A DNA stretch of 64,000 bases from Symbiodinium natans (Eukaryota > Sar > Dinophyceae > Suessiales > Symbiodiniaceae): positions 1,592,525 to 1,656,524 of the forward strand of contig CAJNDS010000001.1 of NCBI GenBank assembly GCA_905221605.1, in the 5' to 3' direction. Below, piece after piece: positions 31,852-45,144 of the stretch. Positions within the stretch are counted from its first letter, which is position 1. Each line of letters begins with the position of its first letter. The position numbers and the translations under genes were made by a program. The notes beneath the pieces were generated by a model. That model was given only the letters and a program-made list of their open reading frames with translations, was not told the DNA's origin and made no database searches.

Positions 31852-32005
31852 CCTAAACCCTAAACCCTAAACCCTAAACCCTAAACCCTAAACCCTAAAC
31901 CCTAAACCCTAAACCCTAAACCCTAAACCCTAAACCCTAACCCTAAACCCTAAACCCTAAACCCTAAACCCTAAACCCTAAACCCTAAACCCTAAACCCT
32001 AAAGG
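31852..32005 (-). repeat. Interstitial telomeric array, CCCTAAA x ~22
   Basis: The longest near-perfect heptamer tract in the window, with one CCCTAA hexamer slip at about 31930. Confidence 0.97.
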
Positions 32006-32217
32006 GGTTCAGGGCTAAAGGAGCCATGGCTTTTTCTCACTGACAGCTGCCGTCAGCGGCTGCGCCCAGGAACTGGCATGGCCTCCGAGGCATGGAGCTA
32101 CCCTACAGGCACCACGCATCCCGCTGGGATGCTTTGACTGCCAAGTAGCCAAGAGCCCTAAACCCTGAGCCCTAAACCCTAAACCCTAAACCCTAAGGCC
32201 CTAAACCCAAAACCCAC

Positions 32218-32241
32218 TGATGGTGATGATGATGATGATGC

Positions 32242-32279
<38 letters not shown>
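32218..32279. repeat. GAT/ATC trinucleotide microsatellite
   Basis: About 20 GAT triplets with single interruptions. The minus strand reads a histidine run in one frame, with no other sign of coding. Confidence 0.95.
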
Positions 32280-33999
32280 TGCACTGCTTGGTGTCGGTAG
32301 GTTGACGTACCAACAGAACCCAAAGCATGACCAGCTCATCTCAAGCATGAGCCCCCTTTTTTGGCAGACTGGGTACAAAGCGCCGGGTTCACAAAGGGCC
32401 TGGGGGTATCCTAGGCCTAACCCTATTCAGGGCCCCCACGGTATGCCCCCTAAACCCTAAATAAGCCCCCCTCACCTGACAGCACTCCCCCCCTAAGACC
32501 ACTTTGCTCACCCTGACCTTACTATCTAAAGGAAGCCGCTAATCTCAGGAAGGTTTGCTAACCCAAACCCCTACACCCTAAACTCTAAACCGAACCCTCA
32601 GCCCTATAAACCCTAAACCCTAAACCCTAAACCCTAAACCCTAGACCCTAAACCCTAAACCCTAAACCCTAAACCCTAAACCCTAAACCCTAAACCCTAA
32701 ACCCCAAGCAGCCTGCTGTGGTGCCTCCTGTCGCCCTGTGTCCTGGCTCGCGTGGGCGCTTTTCGGACTATGGAGGCCCAGGGTTGAAGCGTTACTTGGG
32801 GGTGGTTTAGGTTTAGGGTTTAGGGTTTAGGGTGTAGGGTTTAGGGTTTAGGGGTACTTATGAAGCAATTAGAACTGAGCTTATAACCCACCTATAAGCC
32901 CCCTTAAGAGCCCTAGTATGGTTTTAAGTACAGTTACAAGTACAGTTATGATGGGTTCATCAGTACCATGAACCTCCAAGTAGCTTGCAGGACCCAGAGC
33001 TTAGGTTTAGGGTTTGAGGTCCAGGCTTGGGTATTTGGGCTTCTTCTGGGCTTCAGAGTTGGTGGCCTCAAGATCCCTTTGTTGGAGGGTTTAGGGCTTC
33101 TAGGTAAACCCTAAACCCTAAACCCTAAACCCTAAACCCTAAACCCTAAACCCTAAACCCTAAACCCTAAACCCTAAACCCTAAACCCTGTTTTTGGGGG
33201 CAGCTGGGCGGAGGGATTTCATACGAAAACCTAGGCCCGAAGCCCGGAGCTCAGTCCTCCCGCTTGAACTGGAGAAGGCTCTGCACTCTTTGCCGACAGA
33301 CGGGGCATCGATCGCACTGGAGCCTTCCACAAACTTAGAAGTTGTGGCATGGAAAGGGGGAGCCCGGGGGGGTAAACCCTTAACCCTAAACCCTAAACCC
33401 TTAACCCTAAACCCGAAACCCTACACCCGAAACCCTAAACCCTGAAGGGTTTAGAAGGCTTGGAGGGCTTAGTGTTAGATTTCGGTGCGCAGTCTTGTCT
33501 GGGCTTCTTCCGTCCTTTTGGTGCCACTAGGCAGCAGCGTGCCCCCTGTTGCTGGTTCTGAGCTTTCTTTGGTAGGGGATACCTTATGCAACCGCAACCC
33601 CTATACTATATACATCTATAACTATGTGAATATAACAATACATAACGAAATATACATAAATACATGAATGTGAATACATAAATACATATACAGATGTACA
33701 TGTGCTGCAAGGAGGGCAGAAAGCACCTCCTTGAGGTACTCCTACAAGGAGGGTCTCCAACTCCTGAAAAACCTAAGCCCCGAACGCCTCAACTGCCCCA
33801 AACGCCCTGACTTGCAAGCCTAAACCCTAAACCCTAAACCCTAAACCCTAATACCTAAACCCTAAACTCTAAACCCTAAACAAAGGGAATAAGGGCCTAC
33901 TCTGGGCCCAAAAAGCCCTGACTTGCCAGTCGTAACTGGGCCTGACGATGCCAGCGCAGTAGCTGCAAAAGCCTTGGGAGTTGCAGGGCGAAACCCTAA

Positions 34000-34358
34000 A
34001 CCCTAAACCCTAAACCCTAAGCCCTAAACCCTAAACCCTAAGCCCTAAACCCTAAACCCTAAGCCCTAAACCCTAAACCCTAAGCCCTAAACCCTAAACC
34101 CTAAGCCCCAAACCCAAAACCCTGAGCCCGAAACCCTAAACCCTCAACCCTAAACCCCAAACCCTAAACCCTAAACCCCAAGCCCTAAACCCTAAACCCT
34201 AAACCCTAAGCCCTAAGCCCTAAACCCTGAACCCCAAGCCCTAAACCCTAAGCCCTAAACCCTAAGCCCTAAACCCTAAAGCCTAAACCCTATGCCCTAA
34301 ACCCTAAACCCTAAACCCTAAACCCTAAACCCTAAACCCTAAACCCTAAACCCTAAAC
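34000..34358 (-). repeat. Telomeric array with a 21-bp higher-order repeat
   Basis: From about 34000 to 34106 the order CCCTAAA, CCCTAAA, CCCTAAG repeats about five times, giving a 21-bp unit. Mixed variants (CCCTGAA, CCCCAAA, CCCTAAG) follow, then a pure run at 34300-34358. Confidence 0.9.
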
Positions 34359-37300
34359 CATAACCTAACGAAACAAAAATGTGGCAACCACTTTGGGGAC
34401 CTGCGGAACCAAATGAATCCCAAAAGGGTTTATGGTTCATACACCTACATAGGGACTATGGTAGCACAGGATATATGACCCCAAGTATAGGCTCCCTAAG
34501 CCCTAAACCCTAAGCCCTTAAACCCTAAACCCTAAAACCCTAAACCCTAACCCCTTAACCCTAAACTGTCGTTTGGTCCCCAAGCTACTGAGGCTGCTGT
34601 GCCGTCGAGGCGCACATGTGCCGGCAGGGCAAGACGGCCGTGTCGCGGGGCTCGCTTAGGCAGATGACGCAATCCTGGGTTTGGGTTTAGGTTTATATGG
34701 TTTAGGGTGTAGGGTGTAGGGTTTAGGGTTTCGGGAATCGGGTTTAGGGTTCAGGGTTTGGGGACGCGCACGCGTGGCGCGCGTGCAGCTGGGGTATCCT
34801 GAAGGCCAGACGGATTAGGGTTTTAGGGTTTAGGGTTTAGTGCTTAGGGTTTAGGGTAACACTTCAACCTCAAAACGTTTCATCATTCATGGTTCATCCT
34901 CCCCCCTGAGTCGTAAACCGCAAATCCTACACTGGTCCTACACAAACGCCGCTTAACCCTAAACCCTTAACCCTAAACCCTAAACCCAAAACCCTAAACC
35001 CTAAACCCCACCCCAAACCCCCTCTAACCCCCCCCGCCAGAACATCCCTGCAAGCATTGGGGCGCCAGGCCGTGTTGCCCTCCACGTCCTGATCTGCCAG
35101 GCTCGGGCCTCGATGATGAGGTGCTTTAGGGTTTTAGGGTTTGGGCTTTAGGGTTTGGGGTTTAGAGTTTGGGGTTTAGGGTTTAGGGTTTTGGGGTTTA
35201 GGGTTTAGGGTTTTGGGTTTTGGGTTTGGGGTTTGAGGTTTAGGGTTTGGGGTTTGGGGTTTGGGGTTAGGGTTCGGGGTTTAGGGTTTAGGGGTTAGGG
35301 TTCGGGGTTTGGGGTTTAGGGGTTTCGGGTTTGGGGTTTAGGGTTTGGGGTTTAGGATTTGGGGTTTGGGGTTTAGGGTTTTAGCGGTTTAGGGTTCAGG
35401 GTTTGTTTAGGGTTTCGGAGTTCAAGCCTCCTCGCGAATTAGGCCTAACTCAGTTAGATTCTTTGGTGCCGCCGAGCGCGGGACGCTTCGACGAAGCATC
35501 GCCCACCCTGCGGAAGGGAGTGGAAACTCCAGCTTCGGGTTTGGAGTTTTAGGGTTTAGGGTTTAGGGTTTAGGCTTTAGGGTTTAGGGTTTAGGGTTTG
35601 GGGTTCAGGGTTTAGGGTTCAGGGTTTAGGGTTCAAGGTAGAGTTGTCCAGTATGCTAGGGGAACCTTTGGGCGTATATTTAGAGATTCTATAGAAATGA
35701 AACTACCTGTCCAGTATGCTAGGGGAACCTTCCGGATTATTTAGGGATGCTATAGGGATTCGAATACCCCTCAGCCAAGGTTCAAGGTTCCCTCCTCTAC
35801 TAGGCCAGACAAAGTCATGGGTGCGGTGTGCATAGGGCTTAGTGAGGTTGGGGTCTACCGCGCCCCAAGCCCTAAACCCCAAACCCTAAACCCCAAACCC
35901 TAAACCCTAAACCCTAAACCCTGAACCCCTAAACCCCCAACCCCCGTGAAGCCCCGAACGTGCCCGAAGGGGTGCAGGCTCCCGCGATTGAGCTTAGGGA
36001 CTTCGGGATCAGGAATTGTCCCTAGACCCTAAGTCACATACACCAGCAAACCCTCAACTTCTGTAGCAGAGGAGGTTCTTCATGAGCCAACCCTAAACCC
36101 TAAACCCTAAACCCTGAACCCTGAACCCTGAACCCTAAACCCTGCAAGACCAAAGGCTTCCTGTCCCAGGCTAAAGCTTAAGGTTGGACAGCGGAATGTT
36201 CAGGGTTTAGGGTTTAGGGTTTAGGGCTTAGGGTTTAGGGTTTAGGGTTTAGGGTTTAGGGTTTAGGGCTTAGGGGTTCAGAGTTTCGGTTTCAGAATTC
36301 AGGGTATAGGGGTCAGGGTTAGGGGTTTAGAGTTTAGGGGTTGAGAGTTTAGGGTTAGAGGTTGAGGCTTTAGGGTTTGTTGGCTGTAGGGTTTTAGGGT
36401 TCAGGGGCTTCTCCTAAGCCCTACGCCCTAAACCCTATAGGTCTGAATGGCAAGTTCACCACATGACTGGCGTTGTTTGTGTAGAAACCCTGAGCATGTT
36501 GATAATTGCGTAAAGGACGGTTTAAGGTTTAGGCCCATCCTAGGGTCGAGGGTTTAGGGTTTAGGGTTGAAGGTACTCACCCTAAACCCTAAACCCTAAA
36601 CCCTAAACCCTGAACCCTAAAATCCCCAAATCCCCCAACGCCTACGTACACGCACACGCTCCGCGACCGGTCTGCCTGTTGCCATCGGTTGGCCCAGCCC
36701 CGAAGACTTCGTGAAGGATGAAGCACCTGGGCTTTGGGCTTCTGAAGGTTTCGGGTTTAGGGTTTAGGATTTAGGGTTTAGGGTTTAGGGTTTAGGGTTG
36801 CTTTAGGGTTCAGGGTTCAGGGTTTAGGGGTTAGAGTTTAGGGCTAGGGCTTAGGTCTTGGGGTATTGCAGTGAGCGGCTCCCTTCCCATACTGACTACT
36901 TTAAGGCTTAGGCTTCTGATCTTTTATGAAAGACTTGGAACCTCAGCTTCAGTACAGATTATGCTGGTTCTTAGTAGGGACTGGGGGAATCAGGTACCCT
37001 ACATCTTAGGGTTTAGGGTTTAGGGTGTAGGGTTTCATCCCCTAAAGGGTAGGGGGATATATCTCATTCTCAGACTATATAAGGTATGTGTGTATATATA
37101 TATATATATTTCTATCTATCTATAATATGGGGGTTATATGCGGGTATACGTATATATGTATATATGTAGGGCTATGAAAGGGTTACATAAGGGAATCAGA
37201 TGACGGGTCCTTTCTAGGGGTCCCTCCTTATACCCCTTAAGTGAGTCTCGGCTAGGGCTTCCGTTGCCAAAAATCTGAACCCTAAACCCTGAACCCTAAA

Positions 37301-37475
37301 CCCTTAAGCCTAAACCCCAAACCCTAAACCCTACACCCTAAACCCCAAGCCCTAAACCCTAAGCCCTAAATCCTGCTAAACCATAAACCCTAAACCCTTT
37401 ATACCCCTCAAAGAAAAAGAGCCTGAGCCTCCGGACTGACCATAGTGCTCCAGCTTCTGACCTTCATTTACCCCC

Positions 37476-37694
37476 CTACTACCCCTAGGTTCCCCCTGCA
37501 GTCTAGGGTTTAGGGTTTAGTGTTTAGGGTTTTGGGTTACTACCCCCCTAGGTTCCCCCTACAGTTTAGGGTTTAGGATTTGGTGTTTAGGGTTTAGGGT
37601 TACTACACCCCTAGGTTCCCCCTGCAGTTTAGGGTTTAGGGTTTAGGGTTTAAGGTTTAGGGTTGAAGGTTGCTACCCCCAGGTTCCCCATGCG
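37476..37694. repeat. Four copies of a 26-bp unit alternating with telomeric tracts
   Basis: CTACCCCTAGGTTCCCCCTG (with variants CTACCCCCCTAGG, CTACACCCCTAGG, CTACCCCCAGG) occurs at about 37477, 37538, 37600 and 37671, each followed by 35-45 bp of TTTAGGG-like units. Confidence 0.9.
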
Positions 37695-38836
37695 GTTTAG
37701 GGCTTTACTAGCCTTAATTCTCCCTGAATTGCCTTAATTCTCCCTAAACCCTGACTTCGGGCCCTTAACTTAGCGGAGGCGGATCCCAGAATTGGGAGCC
37801 CTGGCCCTCCAACCGTCTACTTCGTAAACCCGACAGCCTATATGCCTTAAGAGAGGCCGAGCCCTTTAGGGTTCAGGGTTTAGGGTTTAGGGTTTAGGGT
37901 AAACCCCAGACTGCCTCAACCCTCAAAACGCCCCCTACCCTCAACAGCCCAGCACCCCGACAGCGAATCCGGAACCTCAGGGTAAAGAGTTCAGGGAAGG
38001 CTTAGGGTCTAGGGTTCAGGGTTTTGGGTTGAGGGGGATTTAGGGTTCAGGGTTAGGGCTTACGTACATCTCAGACCCTGAACACTTCTATCCAAACCCC
38101 CAAGAATCCTCTTGAAGCCCTCAACAGCACCAGACCCCGTGTAAAGCCCTGAGACCTAAGCACATAAAGATGTTGAACAGCAACCAAACCCTTAGACCCT
38201 TGGAAGCCCTAAGCCTACACCCTAACACCCGAAGTTTAGGGCACCCTAAACCCTAAACCCTAAACCCCAAACCCCAAACCCGAAACCCTAAACCCTGAGC
38301 CCTAAACCCTAAACCCTAAACCTTCAACCCGAAGTTCAGGGTTTAGGGTGAAGGGAAACGGGTTTACGGATGTAGGGAAGAGACTTAGGGTTTAGGGTTC
38401 AGGGTTTGGGGTTAGGGTTTGCGGTTTAGGGTTTAGGGTTTGGGGTTTAGGGTTTAGGGTTTTGGGTGCCCTGAACTTCGGGTGTTGGGGGTTGGGGTTC
38501 AGGACTTTAGGGAATTTAGGAATTAACACCCAAGCCCTCGGCCCCAAATCATGAATCATGCCTTGAGCCCCGAACCTTCAGAGCCTTGAACAAGAACCCT
38601 AAACCCTAAACCCTAAACCCTAAACCCTAAACCCTAAACCCTAAACCCTAAACCCTAAACCCTCAGAAGCCCGTTGAAAGACCTTGGCCTGACACCTAAA
38701 CCCTAGAACCCGAAACCCTAAACCCCAAACCCTTAAACCCTTAGCAGCCCTTGGCCTTAAACCCACAACCCTAAAGCCTTGAACCCTTAAACCCGAAACC
38801 TCCAAACCTTAAACGCGAAACCCTGAACCCCTGAAT

Positions 38837-38975
38837 CTTGAACCCTTGAACCCTTGAACCCTTGAACCCTTGAACCCTTGAACCCTTGAACCCTTGAACC
38901 CTTGAACCCTTGAACCCTTGAACCCTTGAACCCTTGAACCCTTGAACCCTTGAACCCTTGAACCCTTGAACCCTA
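38837..38975 (-). repeat. Octamer array CCCTTGAA x ~17
   Basis: A homogeneous 8-bp tandem repeat, related to CCCTAAA but with TTGAA. The minus strand reads repeated GFKGSRVQ, which is a product of the repeat. Confidence 0.95.
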
Positions 38976-41900
38976 AACCTCCTCAAAGCCTAAACCCCTA
39001 AACCTTCAACTTAAATCCTAAACCCTAAACCCTAAATCCAAAACCCTAAATCCTCAACCCTTAACCCTAGACCCTAAACATGCAGCTCCGCGGCTCACCA
39101 CGTGTGCTGACCAAGGGCAGCGGTCGTCACCCTTCAGCTGGGGGAGTGTTGGGGTTTCGGGTTTCGGGTTTGGCGGTCAGGGTTTGGGGTTTAGGGTTTG
39201 GGGTTTAGGGCTTGGGGTTGAAGGTCTCGGGTTTGTGGCTTTGGGTTTGAGGGTGAGGGCGTAGGGCTTCGGCCTCCAACCTCGATATCTCAAACAAATG
39301 TGGGTTTAGGAAAGCCCATCTGTAGACTTGGAAGCCCTCTACACCTGCAGCCCTTTGTTCCCTGCGGGCTAACCGTACAACCCTAATCCGAGCACCTGTT
39401 TAATTGGCCCCCCCCCCCCCCCCACCGCAATAAGGAAGGCCGGGTTCCACAATAATTTGACCATGGCCCTGCATCGATTCTCTATTAAAGACAAAAGGCT
39501 GCAGATCCCTGAGGTGCTGTAGCTTCGCATCTCCGCAAGCAAAACAAGAAGCCTGCCGAAAGATTTTTGGAGCACCCCGAAAAAATCTTTTTCAAATGTG
39601 GGGGGGTTATCCCCATACGAAATCCATCCTAATGGAAAGTAGTCTTCCGGCGGGCTTCCGGACGAACAAAATCTCTTTAAATGTGGAGGGTATTGATTAA
39701 ACAGGTGCTCGGATTAACCCTAAACCCTAAACCCGAAGCCCTAAAAATCCTAAACCCTAAACCCTAAGCCCTAAACCCTAAACCCGAAACCCTGTACTGC
39801 AGCGGCTGCGGGGAGTTGGGAGAGTCGGCTTTGGGGCTTAGGCCTTCAGATGTCGATTAAGGCCTTAGGGTTTCGGGGATGCGGGGCTTATGTTCCCCGA
39901 ACACATTAAGTTTAGAGTTTAGGGTTTAGGGTTTAGGGTTTAGGGTTTAGGGTTTAGGGTTTAGGGTTTAGGGTTTAGGGTTTAGGGTTCCGGGTGCCAG
40001 TTTAAGAAGCTTGAGTGCTTGGGATGATACAGCCGAAGTCACTCTTAGGGGAACAACATGTTTATTGCACACACGGCGATTGATCAACAACACCTGTTCC
40101 CAAAAGACCACAAGCCCATAGGAACCTGAATGCTTTCCCAAAAGCGACCTTCAGATCAAGCCCCACAGAATACAGGGGCCTTAACATATACAATAGGGTT
40201 GTGGGGGTGAATATCGTATAATGAAAAGGTGTATAGGGATCCAAAAGAGAACGCTACTCACAATTATCCCGACCCCCCCCCCCCCCCCCACGTATAGACA
40301 AATCTTCGCGCTGCGAAGAGACATTCAAACAGCCCAGGCCTGGAGCTCGTCGCCATCTTCCGTACGTGGCCTCGGGTCGTCTTTACCGGGTTGGAATGAT
40401 AGAGTTTGTAGGGTTTAGGGTTTAGGGTTTAGGGTTTAGGGTTTAGGGTTTAGGGTTTAGGGTTTAGGGGTTAGGGTTTAGGGTTTAGGGTTTAGGGCTC
40501 CTGTAAGCGTTTGGGGTTTAGAGTTCAGGCCTCTGAGACCTTGAGCAAACAGGTTGCTTATGATGAAGATGTAACTGGCGTGTCGCATGTCCGAGGGGAA
40601 CCGGAGGATGACTTCTGGGGCGTTCAGGGTTTAGGGTTTAGGGTTTAGGGTTTAGGGTTTAGGGAAAACCTTGCAGATCAAGACAAAGAGCGACTCCCCT
40701 GGGAGGCCGCCAACCTGCGCGTGAGGAGGGTGGTTGAGGGGATTTAGGGTTTAGGGTTTAGGGTCTAGGGTTTAGGGTTAGGGTTTAGGGTTCAGGGTTT
40801 AAGGATTAGGGTTCCGGGTTTAGGGTTTAGGGTCTAGGGTTTGGGGTTTATACTGATTCGGGGTTAGGGGTTTAGGGGTTCAGGGGTTTAGGGTTTGGGG
40901 TTTAGGGTTCAAGGTTTAGGGGTCTTGGGGTTAGGGTTTAGGGTTCAAGGTTGAGGCTTAGGGATTTCGGGTTTAGGGTTCTGTCTGGGGTTTACGGTTT
41001 GGGGATCTGTATACATTGGGGGTCAGGGTGTCTAGGGTTTGGGGGCTTGGGGTTTAGGGCTGGGACGTGCTTAGGGTTTGAGGGTTGAGTGGTTTAGGGT
41101 TGAGGGGTTTAGAGTTTAGGGTTTAAGGTTTGCGAGATATATAGGGCATAGGGCGTCAAGTTTTGGGCTTGATTGAGATTGAGGGCTGAGGCGGATAGGC
41201 GTTTGAGGGTGAGCTACACCCCAAGTTGCAAAGCAACCCCACTTCACCCTGCAAACCCCTAAACCCCTAAACCCTACACCCCTGAACCCTAAACCCACCA
41301 GCCTACAAGCTCGCGTAAACCTGCAACCCCGCCAGCTCTTGGACGCCACGCCTTCAGAGACGTAGGTGTACCCCAAACCCAAGCCCTAAACCCTAAACCC
41401 TACACCCCAAACCCCAAACCCTAGACCCCAAGCCCTGAACCCGAAACCCTGAACCCTAAACCCCAAACCCTAAACCCTCAACCACCAGCCTTCTGCAAGG
41501 AGACGTAGGTGTAGTGGATGCTGCGGTCCACAGGATCCTGCGCCGTTTTGGGGGCTCAAGGGACTGGAGGGTTTAGAGGCTCACCCTGAACCCTAAACCC
41601 TAAACCCTAAACCCTAAACCCTAAACCCTAAACCCTAAACCCTACACCCTAAACCCTAAACCGCCGAGGGGTTAGGGGGTTTAGGAGGTTTAGGAGGCTC
41701 AGGAGGTGCTTCCTTCAGGTGCCTCAGAGCAGGGAGCAAAAGACAGCCTTGACGGTGCAGTGTGGAAGCTGGTCGCCCTAAACCCCAAACCCTGAACCCT
41801 GTAAACCCTAAACCATAAACCCTGAACCATGAACCCGAAACCCTAACACACATATAAATATAAATAAATAAATAAATACATATGTATACTTACATATGAA

Positions 41901-43066
41901 GCAAGAGCTTCTATTGCAGGAAACCCACATACACTCACCAATAACAGTATTACAACCCTAACCACCCCCCCCCCCCCCCCCCCCCCCACACACTAAACCC
42001 AAAACCCTACACCGGCCTACACCCTACACCCAAAACCCCAAACCCTAAACCCCGAACCCTAGACCCCGGTAAACCCGGAACCCTACACCCCAAGCCCTAA
42101 ACCCCATACCGCAAACCTTGAACTCTAAACCCCAAACCCCAAACCTGATCCCGTTCGGCTTTCGGCCCGAGGTAAGAGGCCCTCAGGGTCCGTGTACCTG
42201 AATAGGGAATACTTGGGCCTTAAAGCATCTAATATATAACCCTAAACCCTAAACCCGAAACCCTTAGGGAGATTATGAGGTAGGACCTCCTCCTCGTCGC
42301 CATCGCCCGTCGTCGAAGTCGACTGCACCTCGGAAGCACGGGCTCTTGTGGTTTCTTTTGTTTTTTCTTTGTTTTGAATATTTTGTTCTTTGGGCGGGGG
42401 GTGTATGTGTGTGTGTAGGGTTTAGGGTTTAGGTTTAGGGTTTAGGGTTTGGGGTTTGGGGTTTAGGGTTTAGGGTTTGGGGTTTAGGGTTTAGGGTTTC
42501 ATTAGGGGGAACATGAGGGGTGACATGAGGGGTTTAGGGTCTAGGGTTTGGGAGGGGTTAGGGCTTATATAGGGTTTAGGGTTTAGGGTTCAAGGTTAAC
42601 TGGCTTTGGGGCTCTAGGGTCTACGTTTTTGTTGGGGGGTTGAAGTGGTTCAGCGAGGTTTAGCTATACGGCTTTCGGACTGTGGGGCTTGGGGCCTAAC
42701 GTTATCCCAAAGAACCTTCAACCCCAAATCTCAGCAACCCCCTGCAACCCTAAACCCTCAAATCCCTGAACCTCCATATAAACCCTAAACCCTAAACCCC
42801 CCAAAACTGACATATCATCCTCGGGACTTCTTGGCTAAAGTAAAACCTAGCGCCATGATCCAAAACCTGAACCCTAAACCCCCTTAATCCGCCTTACAGC
42901 CCCCCATAAAGCTCTAACCCTAAACCACCCCCAAAAACCCTCAACCCTAAGCCCCTGAACTCCAAACCCTAAAAAAACAACCCTGAACCCTAAGCCCCTG
43001 TTCCCCTGAAACCCTAAACCCTAGCCCTAAACCCTAGCCCTAAACCCTAAACCCTAAACCCTGAAC

Positions 43067-43129
43067 CCTTGCTTCGATGAAGCCCAGGCCTCCATGTCCG
43101 AGAAAAGGCGGACGGCCAGCGGAATGTCC
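43067..43129 (-). CDS. Single internal exon, uncharacterised
   Basis: Acceptor CACCATAG|G and donor CAAGG|GTTCAGGG, the latter supplied by a telomere-like unit. Twenty codons read DIPLAVRLFSDMEAWASSKQ, phase 2 to 2, with about 75% GC at third positions. It is flanked by CCCTAAA on the left and TTTAGGG on the right, the usual exon setting here. Confidence 0.5.
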
Positions 43130-43139
43130 CTATGGTGGG

Positions 43140-44289
43140 TCATGGGCTTTAGGGTTTAGGGGTTTAGGGTTTAGGGTTTGAGGGTTCAGGGTTCAGGGTT
43201 TTGGGGTTTAGGGTTCGGGTTTTAGGGTTCAGGGTTTAGGGTTTTGGGATTTAGGGTTTAGGGTGTTAGAGGGGCTAGAGCTGGCTTGGGGTTTAGGGTT
43301 TAGGGTGTATGGTTTAGGGTTTAGGGTTTTTCCGCTTAGGGCTTAGGATTTAAGGTTTAGGGCTTACAGGGGCTTTGGGCTTAAGCTACGGGTTAAACTT
43401 GAGGGGGAGGGGGGGAGGGGGAGACTGCAGCGGCTGTCAAGGCGTGAACTCGTCGGTTTAGGGTTTAGGGTCTTTAGGGTTTAGGGTACGCCAAAACTCT
43501 AAAACCCAGATTTTCGTTTTAGAAGTCATGAGTCCTGGCAGGCTTGAGGCGATTTAGAAGTGACGTAAATACAATTAGAAGTGTTTGGGGCTAGGAGAAA
43601 GAGATTCTTTTGGTTGTACAAGGGTTTAGTGATTTGTCTGTTGCGGAGGACACGGGGAACAACGAAATGTAGCTCAATGGCTGTTTTGCTTCTTCTTTCC
43701 ATGTTTTTGCTTTATGTTGCTCTTGGGGGGCGCGATTTCATCAGGAACCGGCCAAAGAAACGCAAAACCCTAAACCCAGCCCCTAAACCCCAAACCCTAA
43801 ACAAACCTGAACCCCAAACCCGAAGCCCTAAACCCAAAACCTAAACCCTAATTGAACCCCAAACCCTAAACTTAAACCCTTTGCATAAACCTAAGATCCC
43901 GCACGCCCAACCATAGCCTCGGCCGTGCGACGTCGTAGCGAAGAGAATCCTGCGAGTAGCATAGGTCGAGGTCTTGGAATAGTGTTTAGGGGTGAGGGTG
44001 CAGGGTAAAGGGTTTAGTTACAGTGACAGGGTTATCGGGTTTCGAGTATAGGGATGTTGGGTCTTGGGGCTTCGGGGTTGAGAGTTGTATTTTGGGTGAA
44101 GCTCATCTTAACTGCTGCCCACCTGCTGTCGCAAGCTTCGCCTTTCCCAGGACTTTGGCCACTCCATCTGCGGGCCAACGCATTGGTGCCACGATGGATT
44201 GCGTCGATATCATAAGTCCAAACCAAGTCTCGAATCTAGGCACATCGAATTGCAAAGTGTCGAGTCCGCAGGGCCTGTTCATTGACGCG
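43140..44289. other. Arrays and unique sequence, no resolved gene
   Basis: TTTAGGG variants at 43140-43340, then unique sequence 43500-43750 with a 76-residue plus frame lacking clear splice sites, CCCTAAA variants 43765-43870, and a unique stretch up to 44289 that may be the decayed continuation of the copia-like fragment. Confidence 0.4.
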
Positions 44290-44630
44290 CTTTGTCAAGA
44301 GTTATATCGCCCCGGGGTGGTCGCCGAAAGCAAGGGCGGGAGAAGTCTAACGCATTCCTGAAAAGCAGTTGCCATGGCCTCTAATTACCTCGGCTCGGTA
44401 GCGGACCACGCCACCAAAGCCTGTCTCTTGGAGATCCAGTGGAGGGGATGCTCGTTCAGAATATAGGGCAATCCCACTTCGTAGTCCCGAACCACCAGGA
44501 GCCAACGAAGCATCCGAAACAATGCGAAATACAACCAGGATTTGCCATCCGTATCTTCGCCATTGCTCCCATGATGCCGCTAGAACCATTGTAAATTCAG
44601 CTGTGTTGCAACACCTTGATCCCATGATTT
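44290..44630 (-). pseudogene. Decayed Ty1/copia-type RNase H fragment
   Basis: The minus strand reads WQILVVFRIVSDASLAPGGS and RSGIAL, then in a second frame EHPLHWISKRQALVAWSATE, then in a third AMATAFQECVRLLPPLL. This order (SDAS.AP, HW.SKRQ..VA.S..EAE) is typical of the RNase H domain of copia-like retrotransposons. At least two frameshifts break it. No LTR, integrase or reverse transcriptase was seen next to it. Confidence 0.7.
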
Positions 44631-45144
44631 TGGAAACCAGTCAAGAGATCCAACCTACATAAACAATCATCGAATATTCCGGTTAGTCTTAGTGATAAGA
44701 AATTCGCGCTACACTCTAAACCCTAGTGCCTTTATGGGGTTTATGGCTTAGGCTTGGCGGGGGACTCAAAGGAAGGGCCTTTCGATAGGGAATCGTGTGG
44801 TGCTCGACCCTAAAACCCTAAACAACCCCAAACCCGAAACCCCAAACCCCAAGCCCTAAATCCGAAACGCCCAAAACGCCCAAACCCGAATTAAACCCCA
44901 AACCCTAAACCCTAAACCTCGAAAGCTCGGGGTGTGACAGGTCCTGAGAAAAGCCCTCCAGGTCAAGCGGTGGGCTGCGGTAGACCTCCCCAGAAACCCT
45001 TCGTGGCCGGTTCGGGGTTCCCTATAAGGTTTAGGGTTTAGGGTTTAGGGTTTAGGGTTTGGGGCCCAGGGTTTAGGGGGCAGTTGCATGGCCTCTTAGT
45101 TTGGGCACTTCCTTAGAAGGGGAGCCTTATGTACCTCCTATGTA

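Larger units (their letters stand above)
29955..33480. other. Arrays and miniature elements, no resolved gene
   Basis: Arrays at 30033-30110, 30672-30722, 31852-32005, 32600-32705 and 33105-33189. Family C copies at 30181-30342 (with telomeric units at 30198-30253 inside) and 32853-32982. Family H at about 30560-30660 and family D at 31508-31628. Unique stretches at 30950-31190 and 33190-33370 have open frames but no convincing splice sites. Confidence 0.5.
34360..43060. other. Arrays, variant arrays and exon-like islands, no resolved gene
   Basis: A long mixed TTTAGGG/TTTGGGG field spans 35124-35420. An island at 35038-35115 is open on both strands: NIPASIGAPGRVALHVLIC behind a strong pyrimidine-tract acceptor on plus, ADQDVEGNTAWRPNACRDV on minus. 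A family B copy is at 36966-37165. 39490-39720 is unique sequence containing a dispersed copy of CGAGCACCTGTTTAAT. An island at 42265-42350 reads VQSTSTTGDGDEEEVLPHN on minus. Poly-C runs lie at 39408, 40266 and 41967. Confidence 0.45.

Noticed and set aside
32193-32378. Histidine-rich minus-strand ORF
   Set aside because: The His run comes from a GAT microsatellite, with no splice sites or conserved sequence around it.
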